Assembly (NCBI RefSeq): GCF_042435035.1
Contig: NZ_JBHMQT010000033.1
Coordinates: 124,001 to 188,000, forward strand
Reading direction: 5' to 3'
Length of the DNA stretch: 64,000 nt
From: Sphaerimonospora cavernae
Lineage (GTDB): Bacteria > Actinomycetota > Actinomycetes > Streptosporangiales > Streptosporangiaceae
Below the pieces are notes generated by a model that was not told the DNA's origin, searched no databases, and worked only from the letters and a program-made list of their open reading frames with translations. Positions 17,145 through 25,843 of the stretch are shown in pieces. Made by a program: the position numbers and the translations under genes. Each line of letters starts with the position of its first letter. Within the stretch, counting starts at the first letter, position 1.

Positions 17145-17354
17145 CTACTGTCCGCCCTTCTGCACGTAGCTGCGGACGAACTCCTCCGCGTTCTCCTCGA
17201 GGACCTCGTCGATCTCGTCGAGGATCGCGTCGACGTCGTCGGTGAGCTTCTCCTGGCGCTCCTGCACATCCGGGGACGCCTGCGCCTCGACCTCCTCGAC
17301 CTCATGGTCCTGACGGCCGGTCTGCTTCTGACCGCCGGTCTCCTTGGTCGCCAT
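17145..17354 (-). CDS. pup: prokaryotic ubiquitin-like protein Pup
   Basis: Intrinsically disordered protein tag of the actinobacterial proteasome. 69 aa: charged N-terminal half, central coiled-coil-forming region (KLTDDVDAILDEIDEVLEE) that binds the Arc coiled coils, and C-terminus ending Gly-Gly-Gln. The final Gln must be deamidated to Glu by Dop before PafA can ligate it, consistent with dop lying upstream. ATG 17354 follows GGAGGTGGGAG; the frame continues open upstream but only this start gives a Pup-like length. A kinase-like gene on the other strand separates it from dop. Confidence 0.97.
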   Translation of the reverse strand: MATKETGGQKQTGRQDHEVEEVEAQASPDVQERQEKLTDDVDAILDEIDEVLEENAEEFVRSYVQKGGQ

Positions 17355-17569
17355 CTCTCCCACCTCCGGTGCTCGGGGGACCCTCTCCCTCCATATCTTC
17401 CCCGAACCGGCAGACAATGCGCGCGAAAGGTCCCGCGATCTTTTCCACAATCGCCCAGGTAGACCGGATCGTTATCGGGGTCGGACCCTCTGGCGCCGCC
17501 AACGGTCACGCCCGGGGACCGTTCCCGGGGAGAATGTGATCCACGGGAACAGGGGACGACGGGTGGCTG

Positions 17570-18448
17570 ATGGAGACCGGAGAACGGAGACTGCTGGCGG
17601 AACGCTACCTGCTGCTTTCCCCACTGCGCCGCGACGGCGCGGGGATCATGTGGCACGCGCACGATCTGCGCCTCAAGCGGGACGTCGCGATCAAGGAGGT
17701 GCAGCCACCGTACCGGGCGGATGAGGTGGACCTCCCGGCGGCTCGGCGGCAGGCTCTGCGCGAGGCGCGCTCCGCCGCCCGGCTGAGCCATCCGGCGATC
17801 ATCACCGTGCACGATCTGCTGGAGGACCGGGGTCGGCTCTGGATCGTCACCGAACTGTTACAGGGCCTCACGCTCGCCGATACCGTACGACACCTGGGGC
17901 GCCTGCCGATGCACTGGGGCGCCTGGGTGGGTTTCCAGCTCCTGGCCGGCGTACGGCACACGCACGCGATGGGCGTGCTGCACGGGGACATCCGGCCGGG
18001 CACGGTCCTGCTGACCGAGGACCGGGTGGTCCTCACGGATTTCGGGATCGCGGCCTTCGACCGTGACTCCTCGTCGTCCGTCACGGTCCCGATCGCGCGG
18101 ACCGGGGTCTACCTCGCGCCCGAACGGCTGCACGGGGCGCCGGCCTCGGCCGCGGCCGACCTGTGGTCATTCGGCGCCACGCTGTATTACGGCATCGAGG
18201 GCGTGCCCCCCGCCCCCGCCGACGAACCCGTCCCGCCGCGGTCGGCCGGGCCGCTCACCGCCCTGCTGACGGCGCTGCTGCGACGTGACCCGCGCCGACG
18301 GCCGACGGCCGAGCAAACGGCAGCCGTGCTGATCGAGTTTCTCCGGCGGCGCGGCATCCCGGCCGCGCCGCCGGGCCGACGCGCGCTGAACGCCGCTCCC
18401 CACGGCCCGGCTCCCCACGGCCCGGCTCCCCACAGCTCAGCACTCTGA
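17570..18448 (+). CDS. Ser/Thr protein kinase-like protein (possible pseudokinase)
   Basis: 292 aa cytosolic protein with the bacterial Hanks-type fold. Present: the ATP lysine VAIK (Lys42), DFG (157-159), a PE of the APE motif (184-185) and DLWSFG. Altered: the glycine loop is poorly kept (RRDGAGIMW), and the catalytic loop is HGDIRPGTV, where HRD Arg is Gly139, the Lys at +2 is Arg142 and the metal-binding Asn at +5 is Thr145. Asp140 remains. Activity may therefore be weak or absent. There is no membrane helix or PASTA domain. The C-terminus is a 15-bp repeat tail (APHGP). It lies on the opposite strand between dop and pup. Confidence 0.85.
   Translation: METGERRLLAERYLLLSPLRRDGAGIMWHAHDLRLKRDVAIKEVQPPYRADEVDLPAARRQALREARSAARLSHPAIITVHDLLEDRGRLWIVTELLQGLTLADTVRHLGRLPMHWGAWVGFQLLAGVRHTHAMGVLHGDIRPGTVLLTEDRVVLTDFGIAAFDRDSSSSVTVPIARTGVYLAPERLHGAPASAAADLWSFGATLYYGIEGVPPAPADEPVPPRSAGPLTALLTALLRRDPRRRPTAEQTAAVLIEFLRRRGIPAAPPGRRALNAAPHGPAPHGPAPHSSAL
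18395..18439. repeat. 15-bp tandem repeat at the kinase-like gene's 3' end
   Basis: gctccccacggcccg occurs twice exactly and once degenerate (18395-18409, 18410-18424, 18425-18439), encoding APHGP units at the protein's end. Confidence 0.85.
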
Positions 18449-18473
18449 GCCCCGGCCTGGGAACGGGACTCGG

Positions 18474-19991
18474 TCAGCTCTCCCCGGTGAGCGCGGCGAC
18501 GAGGTCGGCGGCGGTGCGGCACCGGTCGAGGAGGCCCCCCACGTGCGCCTTGGTCCCGCGCAGCGGCTCCAGGGTCGGCACGCGCTGCAGCGACTCCCGG
18601 CCCGGAATGTCGAAGATCACCGAATCCCAGGAGGCGGCCGCCACCGCGTCGCTGTACTGGCGCAGGCACCGGCCGCGGAAGTAGGCGCGGGTGTCGGTGG
18701 GCGGCAGCTCGACGGCACGGTCCACCTCCTCCTCGCTCACCAGCCGCTGCATCCGGCCCCGCGCCACGAGGCGGTTGTACAGACCGCGGTCGGGGCGGAT
18801 GTCGGAGTACTGCAGGTCGACGAGTTGGAGGCGCGGGTGGGACCAGGGCAGCCCGTCCCGGGTGCGGTAGCCCTCCAGGATCTCCAGCTTGGCCACCCAG
18901 TCGAGCTCTCTGGAAAGCTGCATCGGATCTTCGGCGAGCCGGGTGAGCACGGACTCCCAGCGGGCCAGCACGTCCTTGGTCATCTCGTCGACGCCCGTGC
19001 CGAACCGGTCCTCGACGTACTTGCGGGCCTGCTCGAGATACTCCATCTGGAGCTGGACGGCCGTCATCTTCCGCCCGTTACGCAGGGCGATCTCGTACCG
19101 GCAGGTCGGGTCGTGGGACACCGCCCGCAGCGCCGCGACCGGCGACTCGGGCGTGAGGTCGACGGTGAGGAAGCCCTCCTCGATCATCGCCAGCACCAGC
19201 GCCGTGGTCCCCAGCTTCAGATATGTCGAGATCTCCGACATGTTGGCGTCGCCGATGATCACGTGGAGGCGTCGGTACTTCTCGGGGTCGGCGTGTGGTT
19301 CGTCCCGGGTATTGATGATCGGCCGCTTGAGCGTGGTCTCCAGGCCGACCTCGACCTCGAAGAAGTCGGCCCGCTGGCTGATCTGGAAGCCGTCGCCGCG
19401 CGAGTCCTGGCCGATGCCGACCTTCCCCGCGCCGCAGACCACCTGGCGGGACACGAAGAACGGCGTCAGATGGCGGACGATGTCGGCGAACGGCGTGGCC
19501 CGGCGCATCAGGTAGTTCTCGTGACAGCCGTAGGAGGCGCCCTTGGCGTCGGTGTTGTTCTTGTAGAGCTGAATGGGGGCGTTGCCGGGCATCGCCGAGG
19601 CGCGGACCGCCGCGTCGTACATGACCCGCTCCCCCGCCTTGTCCCAGATCACCGCCGCGCGCGGATTGGTGCACTCGGGAGTGGAGTACTCCGGATGGGC
19701 GTGATCCACGTACAGCCGCGCGCCGTTGGTGAGGATCACGTTGGCCAGGCCGAGGTCCTCGTCGGTGAGCTGGCTCTGGTCGGCCACCTCACGGGCCAGG
19801 TCGAAGCCCCGGGCATCGCGGAGCGGATTCTCCTCCTCGAAATCCCAGCGCGCGCGGCGCGCACGCGCGGCCGATGCCGCCAGGTAGGCGTTGACGACCT
19901 GTGAGGAGGTCACCATCGCGTTCGCCCCGGGCTGCCCGGGCACGGCGATGCCGTACTCGGTCTCGATGCCCATCACCCGCCGTACCGTCAT
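18474..19991 (-). CDS. dop: Pup deamidase/depupylase Dop
   Basis: Paralogue of PafA that deamidates the C-terminal Gln of Pup and also removes Pup from substrates. 505 aa. Mg-ATP motif GIETEYGI at the N-terminus and YVDHAHPEYSTPEC with the catalytic Asp (96 from this start); a Dop-specific insertion follows the first motif (ANAMVTSSQVVNAYLAASAA), distinguishing it from PafA. ATG 19991 gives the standard MTVRRVMG start; a GTG two codons upstream is possible. It is followed by the antisense kinase gene and then pup, so dop and pup, normally adjacent, are 1.1 kb apart here. Confidence 0.96.
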   Translation of the reverse strand: MTVRRVMGIETEYGIAVPGQPGANAMVTSSQVVNAYLAASAARARRARWDFEEENPLRDARGFDLAREVADQSQLTDEDLGLANVILTNGARLYVDHAHPEYSTPECTNPRAAVIWDKAGERVMYDAAVRASAMPGNAPIQLYKNNTDAKGASYGCHENYLMRRATPFADIVRHLTPFFVSRQVVCGAGKVGIGQDSRGDGFQISQRADFFEVEVGLETTLKRPIINTRDEPHADPEKYRRLHVIIGDANMSEISTYLKLGTTALVLAMIEEGFLTVDLTPESPVAALRAVSHDPTCRYEIALRNGRKMTAVQLQMEYLEQARKYVEDRFGTGVDEMTKDVLARWESVLTRLAEDPMQLSRELDWVAKLEILEGYRTRDGLPWSHPRLQLVDLQYSDIRPDRGLYNRLVARGRMQRLVSEEEVDRAVELPPTDTRAYFRGRCLRQYSDAVAAASWDSVIFDIPGRESLQRVPTLEPLRGTKAHVGGLLDRCRTAADLVAALTGES

Positions 19992-20124
19992 TCGCACCCC
20001 GCCCGCTCAAGGCCGTCATCACTTATATCCCCGAGCCTAGGTCATGTTTCACAAACCATGCCCTGCCGGACGCGGGCCGCGTCAACACTCCCTGGCCCTT
20101 TCTCTATGCCCTGTTGCCGGACAC

Positions 20125-21336
20125 TTACGGCACAGATGCCCGATGACTTCGCCTGGAACCTCCGGCGGGGCGGACACTGCCGCGCAACGCCTCCAGCGCG
20201 GCCCTGAGCAGCCGCTGGCCTGGCTTGTCGACGATTCGGTAAACCAGATAGGCCAGGACCGCCGAGACGCCCATCGTGATGGCGGTGAGCAGCCACGGGT
20301 TGAGATCGTCCCGGTAGCTGGGGATGAGGACCGCCGAGACGTTCTGGTGCAGCAGGTAAAGCGGGTAGGTGAGGGCCCCCACGGTGATCAGGGGCCGCCA
20401 GCGCAGCCACCGCAGCCAGCCGAGCGCGACGCCGGCCATCAGCAGGTAGATCAGCGCTATCGCGACGAACACTCCCTCCGGCGGCGCCGGGAAGTGCTTG
20501 AGGCCGATCGCGTCCACCCGCGACCCCACACGCTCCTGGGCCGCGTAGAGGGACATCGCGAAGGAGGCGGCCACGAACACCCACGGCGCCCAGGCCCGCG
20601 CGCCGAACCGGTAGATCAGGTAGAAGGCCATTCCGCCGATGAAGTAGGAAGCCTGCCGGGGCAGGAAGACGAAGACCAGCACCTCGTTCTGGGTGATCTC
20701 GGCTGCCAGGGCCAGCAGGAGCCAGGCCCCCATGAAGACCAGGCATCGCCGTACGGTGATCCCGAACAGCGAGAACACCGCGACGAGGACGTAGAACCGC
20801 AGTTCCACCCACAGCGACCAGAAGACGCCGCCCGCGTGTCCCACCCCGAACGCGCCCTGCAGCATGGTCAGGTTGAGCAGGTATTCGCCGTCGTCGAGTT
20901 TGGGGTCGAAGCCCGCGACGCCGCTGAAGCGGTAGAGAATGAAGATGACCAAAACGGCGAACCAGTACGCCGGGTACAGCCGGGACACCCGGGAGATCGC
21001 GAACTGGCCGACCGTGCGGCCCCACACGCTCATCAGGATGACGAACCCGCTGATGAGGAAGAACAGCTCCACACCGAGGATGCCGAGCGTCGTCAGACGG
21101 CTCACCTCGGGAAACACCGTGGTCGGGAACTGGTTCCACAGGGAGCGGCTGGCCGCCATGAAGTGGAACGACATCACGGCGAACGCCGCGACGAACCTGA
21201 GGGCGTCGAGTTCGACGAGTCGGCGGCCCTTGAACACCTGGGTGTCGCCGCCCCCGTTGGCCGTGTCTCCGGTGTCCCTGTCCGCAGTAGCCCGGCCCCC
21301 CGCGGCCTTGTCCCCGGCAACGCCTAGGTAGATCAC
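20125..21336 (-). CDS. acyltransferase 3 family membrane protein
   Basis: Integral membrane O-acyltransferase of the OafA/NodX group (403 aa, about ten transmembrane helices), which transfers acyl groups to exported sugars, glycans or small molecules. The family hallmarks are near the N-terminus: LDALRFVAAFAVMSFHF (catalytic-type His) and LGVELFFLISGFV. FWSLWVELRFYVLVAVFSLF and YPLYLLHQN are further conserved helices. The first about 30 residues are hydrophilic and low-complexity. GTG 21336 follows AAAGGGG. It lies between arc and dop on the same strand; nothing links it functionally to the proteasome, and an arc terminator separates them. Confidence 0.88.
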   Translation of the reverse strand: MIYLGVAGDKAAGGRATADRDTGDTANGGGDTQVFKGRRLVELDALRFVAAFAVMSFHFMAASRSLWNQFPTTVFPEVSRLTTLGILGVELFFLISGFVILMSVWGRTVGQFAISRVSRLYPAYWFAVLVIFILYRFSGVAGFDPKLDDGEYLLNLTMLQGAFGVGHAGGVFWSLWVELRFYVLVAVFSLFGITVRRCLVFMGAWLLLALAAEITQNEVLVFVFLPRQASYFIGGMAFYLIYRFGARAWAPWVFVAASFAMSLYAAQERVGSRVDAIGLKHFPAPPEGVFVAIALIYLLMAGVALGWLRWLRWRPLITVGALTYPLYLLHQNVSAVLIPSYRDDLNPWLLTAITMGVSAVLAYLVYRIVDKPGQRLLRAALEALRGSVRPAGGSRRSHRASVP

Positions 21337-21451
21337 TCCCCTTTGACGTGATCACATCCGGACCGGTTCCCCGATTTACGAATCTTGTCCATGCGGAGAC
21401 GCGGCCGATACGCTGCCGAGACCCCGCGTTCGAGGAGAATTCGACAAGAAA

Positions 21452-21485
21452 GCGGGGGCGCGATCCGGCCGGATCGCGCCCCCGC
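21452..21485. terminator. Rho-independent terminator after arc
   Basis: A perfect 34-nt palindrome (arm gcgggggcgcgatccgg) lies 33 bp past the arc stop. Read on the minus strand the hairpin is followed by TTTCTT, as expected for termination of arc. Confidence 0.8.
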
Positions 21486-21517
21486 CTCCCATCACGTCGC
21501 GGACAGGTACCGGGTGG

Positions 21518-23281
21518 TTACAGGTACTGGCCCGTGTTGGCGACCGTGTCGATCGACCGGCCGGCCTCGGTGCCCTGCTTGCCCTGGACGAGCGTGCGGA
21601 TGTAGACGATCCGCTCGCCCTTCTTGCCGGAGATGCGGGCCCAGTCGTCGGGGTTGGTGGTGTTGGGCAGGTCCTCGTTCTCGGAGAACTCATCGACACA
21701 GGCGGCCAGCAGATGCGAGATCCGCAGGCCCTTCTGCCCGGTGTCGAGGAACTCCTTGATCGCCATCTTCTTACCGCGGTCCACGATGTTCTGGATCATG
21801 GCCCCGGAGTTGAAGTCCTTGAAGTACAGGACCTCCTTGTCGCCGTTGGCGTAGGTCACCTCCAGGAAGCGGTTCTCCTCGCTCTCGGCGTACATCCGCT
21901 CGACGACCCGCTGGATCATCTCCAGGATCGTGCTCGCGCGGCTGCCGTCATGCTCGGCCAAGTCGTCCCCGTGCAGCGGCAGTTCGCTGACCAGGTACTT
22001 CGAGAAGATGTCCTTGGCCGCCTCGGCGTCCGGCCGCTCAATCTTGATCTTCACGTCCAGGCGGCCGGGCCGCAGGATCGCAGGGTCGATCATGTCCTCG
22101 CGGTTGGACGCGCCTATGACGATGACGTTCTCCAGACCCTCGACTCCGTCGATCTCCGACAGCAGCTGAGGGACGATGGTGTTCTCCACGTCGGAGGAGA
22201 CGCCGGATCCCCGGGTCCGGAAGATCGAGTCCATCTCGTCGAAGAACACGATCACCGGGGTGCCCTCGGACGCCTTCTCCCGGGCCCGCTGGAAGACCAG
22301 GCGGATGTGCCGCTCGGTCTCGCCGACGTACTTGTTCAGCAGTTCGGGACCCTTGATGTTGAGGAAGAAGCTCTTGCCGGACTGGCCGGTCTTCTCCGCG
22401 ACCTGCTTGGCCAGGGAGTTGGCCACCGCCTTGGCGATGAGCGTCTTTCCGCAACCGGGCGGGCCGTACAGCAGCACGCCCTTCGGCGGGCGGAGCTGGT
22501 GCTCCCGGAACAGATCGGCGTGCAGGTAGGGCAGCTCGATGGCGTCCCTGATCTGCTCGATCTGCCGGCTGAGACCGCCGATCTCCTCGTAGGAGATGTC
22601 CGGGACCTCCTCCAGCACGAGCTCCTCGACCTCGGCCTTCGGGATCCGCTCGTACACGTAGTTCGACCGGGGTTCGAGCAGGAGGGAGTCGCCGGCGCGC
22701 AGCGGCTGGTCCAGCAGCGAGTGCGCGAGTTTGACCACCCGCTCCTCGTCGGCGTGCGAGATGACGAGGGCGCGGTCGCCGTCCTCAAGGAGCTCCTTGA
22801 GCATGACGATCTCGCCGACATCCTCGTAGCCGAGGGCCTCCACGACGTTGAGCGCCTCGTTCAGCATGACCTCCTGGCCACGCCTGAGCGACTCGACGTC
22901 CACGGCCGGGCTCACGTTCACCCGGAGCTTGCGGCCGCCGGTGAACACCTCCACCGTGTCGTCTTCCCTGGCCTCGAGGAACACTCCGAAGCCGGACGGC
23001 GGCTGTGCCAGCCGGTCGACCTCCTCCTTGAGGGCGACTATCTGGTCCCTGGCCTCCTTGAGGGTGGAAACCAGCCGCTCGTTCTGGCTGGTGAGGGCGG
23101 CCACCTGGGCCTGCGCCTCATGGAGACGCTCCTCGATGATCCTGGCCTGCCGGGGAGACTCGGCCAGCTTCCGCCTCAGCGCGGTGATCTCCTCCTGCAG
23201 GAAGGAGACCTGTGTTGTGAGATCCGCGACCTCCCGTTCGCGCTGCGCGGCTCGAGCCTCGGCGTCGTCGCGAGCTGCCAC
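21518..23281 (-). CDS. arc: proteasome-associated AAA ATPase Arc/Mpa
   Basis: Hexameric unfoldase that captures pupylated proteins and feeds them to the 20S core. 587 aa: N-terminal coiled coil (about 10-92) that binds Pup, tandem OB domains (about 95-230), then the AAA module with Walker A GPPGCGKT (273-280), Walker B VIVFFDEMDSI and the arginine-finger region RPGRLDVKIKI. The C-terminus ends Gln-Tyr-Leu, the HbYX-like motif that docks PrcA. GTG 23281 has AAGGAGG upstream. It is followed by a strong terminator and preceded by trmI, the usual actinobacterial order. Confidence 0.97.
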   Translation of the reverse strand: MAARDDAEARAAQREREVADLTTQVSFLQEEITALRRKLAESPRQARIIEERLHEAQAQVAALTSQNERLVSTLKEARDQIVALKEEVDRLAQPPSGFGVFLEAREDDTVEVFTGGRKLRVNVSPAVDVESLRRGQEVMLNEALNVVEALGYEDVGEIVMLKELLEDGDRALVISHADEERVVKLAHSLLDQPLRAGDSLLLEPRSNYVYERIPKAEVEELVLEEVPDISYEEIGGLSRQIEQIRDAIELPYLHADLFREHQLRPPKGVLLYGPPGCGKTLIAKAVANSLAKQVAEKTGQSGKSFFLNIKGPELLNKYVGETERHIRLVFQRAREKASEGTPVIVFFDEMDSIFRTRGSGVSSDVENTIVPQLLSEIDGVEGLENVIVIGASNREDMIDPAILRPGRLDVKIKIERPDAEAAKDIFSKYLVSELPLHGDDLAEHDGSRASTILEMIQRVVERMYAESEENRFLEVTYANGDKEVLYFKDFNSGAMIQNIVDRGKKMAIKEFLDTGQKGLRISHLLAACVDEFSENEDLPNTTNPDDWARISGKKGERIVYIRTLVQGKQGTEAGRSIDTVANTGQYL

Positions 23282-23343
23282 GCCCCGTCACCTCCTTCCC
23301 CGTCGAGAACGACTACTCAAGACCCTACCTATCTTGGCGCTGT

Positions 23344-23431
23344 ACGTAACCTGGCCGGGCAGTGTTCGTGTAGTTACGTTGGGTGTTCGGCGTTTGATAC
23401 CTAATGGACCGTTTAATCGGCTCAACATTAG
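23344..23431. promoter_or_regulatory. inverted repeats in the arc upstream region
   Basis: Two spaced inverted repeats: ACGTAAC (23344-23350) with GTTACGT (23373-23379), and CCTAATG (about 23400) with CATTAGG (about 23426). On the minus strand TTACGT stands 16 nt before TAGGGT, a possible arc promoter, so the first repeat would overlap its -35 box. Protein partner unknown. Confidence 0.4.
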
Positions 23432-23486
23432 GAACACACCCTTATGGTCCCGTGTCACGCGGTTTTGCCGGTTTGTGGCTGAATCG

Positions 23487-24350
23487 TCACACTAGTTCGG
23501 CCCCTTCTCCGTACGCCCCCTTTGCCGGGCGCCTCCTCCTCGGCGGCGGGGTGACCCCCTCCGCCATGCGACGGGCCGTGACAAGAAAGCCGGTGTGGCC
23601 GACCATCCGATGATCGGGCCGTACGGCGAGGCCCTCGACATGCCAGTCGCGAACCAAGGTCTCCCACGCGTGGGGCTCGGTGAAACTCCCGTGCTCGCGG
23701 AGGGTTTCCACCGTTCTGGACATCTGGGTGGTTGTCGCGACATAACAGCAAATAACGCCACCCGGAGTGAGCGCCTTGGCGGCGGCGTCGACGCACTCCC
23801 ACGGCGCGAGCATGTCGAGGATCACCCGGTCGACGTCCGTCTCGTCGAGCGACGCCACGAAGTCGCCGACCACCAGCCGCCACTGGTCCACCGGGCCGCC
23901 GAAGAACTTCTGCACGTTCTTCGTGGCCACCTCGGCGAAGTCCGCCCGCCGCTCATAGGATGTGACCGACCCCTCGGGCCCGACGGCGCGCAGCAGGAAG
24001 CACGTGAGCGCACCCGACCCCACCCCGGCCTCCACCACTCTGGCGCCGGGGAAGATGTCGGCCATCGCGACGATCTGCGCCGCGTCCTTGGGATAGATCA
24101 CCGCCGCGCCGCGCGGCATCGACAGGACGTAGTCCGGCAGCAGGTGCCGGAACGCCAAGTACGCCGTGCCGCCCGAGGAGCGCACGACCGAGCCCTCCGG
24201 CTGCCCGATCAGGTCGTCGTGCGGGATCGACCCCTTGTGCGTGTGGAAGACCCCGCCCTCCTTCAGCGTCACCGTGTGCCGCTTGTTCTTCGGGTCGGTG
24301 AGCTGAACCTGATCTCCGGCCTGGAACGGCCCGTGCCTGCGAAAACCCAT
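23487..24350 (-). CDS. trmI: tRNA (adenine-58-N1)-methyltransferase TrmI
   Basis: SAM-dependent enzyme making m1A58 in the tRNA T-loop. 287 aa: N-terminal beta-barrel (FQAGDQVQLTDPKNKRHTV), the family's RGAAVIYPKDAAQIV segment, SAM site VVEAGVGSGALTCFLL, and motif LDMLAPWEC near the catalytic pocket. The C-terminus has a basic PPPRRRRPAKG stretch. The ATG lies 7 nt after TAGCCT, indicating a leaderless mRNA. Adjacent to arc as in mycobacteria (Rv2118c). Confidence 0.95.
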   Translation of the reverse strand: MGFRRHGPFQAGDQVQLTDPKNKRHTVTLKEGGVFHTHKGSIPHDDLIGQPEGSVVRSSGGTAYLAFRHLLPDYVLSMPRGAAVIYPKDAAQIVAMADIFPGARVVEAGVGSGALTCFLLRAVGPEGSVTSYERRADFAEVATKNVQKFFGGPVDQWRLVVGDFVASLDETDVDRVILDMLAPWECVDAAAKALTPGGVICCYVATTTQMSRTVETLREHGSFTEPHAWETLVRDWHVEGLAVRPDHRMVGHTGFLVTARRMAEGVTPPPRRRRPAKGAYGEGAELV

Positions 24351-24357
24351 GCCGAAA

Positions 24358-24363
24358 AGGCTA
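24358..24363 (-). promoter_or_regulatory. -10 box of trmI
   Basis: TAGCCT on the minus strand, 7 nt before ATG 24350. Confidence 0.45.
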
Positions 24364-24424
24364 GTGCCCTGGGCGAGGCGGGAAATCCGTCGCGGGACGG
24401 CCGCGTGACGGATAACAATCGAGC

Positions 24425-25537
24425 ATGTTTCCCCCAGAGGTCGTCTCCGCCGGACCGGTCGTCCTGCGACTCCCCGTCGAGGCGGACGCCGACGCCATCG
24501 CCCGGGCCTGTGCCGATCCGGTGTCGGCCCGGTTCATCCCGGTCCTCCCTTCGCCGTACACCCGGGACGACGCACTGGCGTGGATCGCTGTGACCACACC
24601 GGACACCTGGAAGGCCGGCGGGGCCTACTTCGTGATCGCCGACCGAGCGACCGAGGAGGTCCTGGGCGCCATCGGCCTGAAGCCGCCGGATCAGTTCGGC
24701 AGCGCCGATGTGGGCTACTGGCTCGCGCCGTGGGCGCGCGGCCGGGGCATCGCGACGACCGCGCTGCGCGCGCTCGCCGACTGGGCGTTCGCCCACGGGT
24801 TGCCGCGCATATCGCTGCTGGCCGACGTCGAGAACATCCCCAGCCAGCAGGTCGCCTGCCGCGGCGGGTTCACCCGTGAGGGCGTGCTGCGCGGAGCGGG
24901 GGGCAACCGGGACGGCTCGCGTGCCGACATGGCGGCGTTCGCCCGGCTGGCCACGGACTCCGGCGACCCGATCAAGCCCCTCCTGCCGTTCCTCCCCGGC
25001 GGCTTCCCGCACGGCTCACTCGGCGACGGCGTCGTACGGCTCACGCCGCTGACGGCGGCCGACGCCGACGACTGGCACGCGATGACGAACATGCCGGACA
25101 TCATGCGCTACCGCGTGCCCCCGAAGGCGCTCGAGCGTGCGGAGACCGAGGAACGCTGCCGGTACGCCGGCCACCGGTGGCTGGCCGGGCAGCGGGCCGA
25201 CATGGCGATCAGAGACGCCGCGACCGGTGCGTTCGCGGGGGACATCCAACTCGCCAACATCATCCCGCCGCTGGGTCAGGCCATGGTCGGCTACAGCCTG
25301 CACCCTCGCTTCCGCGGACGGGGCCTGGTCACCCGGGCGGTGAACCTGCTCGTGGAGTGGGCCTTCGCCGACACCGCCCTCGGCAGGATCGTCGCCGGCA
25401 CCGATCCGGGCAACACGGCCTCACACCGCGTGCTCGAACGGGCCGGTTTCACCCGCGAACACCTCGCGAAAGGCCTGCTGCCCGGCCCGGACGGCACCCG
25501 CGTCGACGACCTCCAGTGGGCGCGCCTGCGCCCATGA
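24425..25537 (+). CDS. tandem GNAT-domain N-acetyltransferase
   Basis: 370 aa with two RimJ/RimL-type GNAT domains (about 8-180 and 200-368). Each carries the acetyl-CoA strand-turn: VGYWLAPWARGRGIATTALR in the first and VGYSLHPRFRGRGLVTRAV in the second, and each ends with the RVLERAGF/VACRGGF helix. Substrates may be a protein N-terminus or a small amine; nothing in the context decides. The two halves diverge enough to suggest an old fusion. It is divergent from trmI across 74 bp, and its 3' end faces the FHA gene across repeat copy A. Confidence 0.87.
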   Translation: MFPPEVVSAGPVVLRLPVEADADAIARACADPVSARFIPVLPSPYTRDDALAWIAVTTPDTWKAGGAYFVIADRATEEVLGAIGLKPPDQFGSADVGYWLAPWARGRGIATTALRALADWAFAHGLPRISLLADVENIPSQQVACRGGFTREGVLRGAGGNRDGSRADMAAFARLATDSGDPIKPLLPFLPGGFPHGSLGDGVVRLTPLTAADADDWHAMTNMPDIMRYRVPPKALERAETEERCRYAGHRWLAGQRADMAIRDAATGAFAGDIQLANIIPPLGQAMVGYSLHPRFRGRGLVTRAVNLLVEWAFADTALGRIVAGTDPGNTASHRVLERAGFTREHLAKGLLPGPDGTRVDDLQWARLRP

Positions 25538-25598
25538 CCCCCGGCCCCCGTCGCATCCCGCCACATCCTGTCCCGTGATCACGAGCCCCCCCCTCTAG

Positions 25599-25843
25599 CC
25601 GTGATCTTGCGAATACTCGCACATCGGGCCCTGACCAGGAACTTCACGTTCATGATCTTGCAGTTTCTCGCAGGCATATGCCCTGAACAGCGAGAACATC
25701 GTCCGTGATCTTGCACTCACAACTGCAAGATCACGGAATGCGTAGGTGCAGGTCAGACGGCTCGCCCGCGAGTATCTGCAAGATCACCCATAGGAAACAT
25801 GCAGGCCAGAAGGATGGGTTGCGAGAAACTGCAAGATCACGGG
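25599..25843. repeat. dispersed palindromic repeat element, copy A
   Basis: 245-bp intergenic element between convergent genes, filling most of the 324-bp gap. It contains six copies of a core motif (ccgtgatcttgca, often extended by gtttctcgc): three in plus orientation (25599, 25650, 25703) then three inverted (ending 25736, 25788, 25843). The centre is a perfect 14-bp hairpin (25702-25737) with loop ctcacaac. Outer ends form an imperfect 22-bp inverted repeat. Most of it aligns with copy B at 57126-57319. No ORF inside and no U-tract terminator. Confidence 0.85.

Noticed and set aside
25599..25843. Interpretation of the palindromic array as a CRISPR array
   Set aside because: Motifs alternate orientation, spacing is irregular and the intervening sequence is shared with the second copy, so there are no unique spacers; no cas genes are present (the Cas4-like nuclease is a stand-alone RecB-family enzyme).
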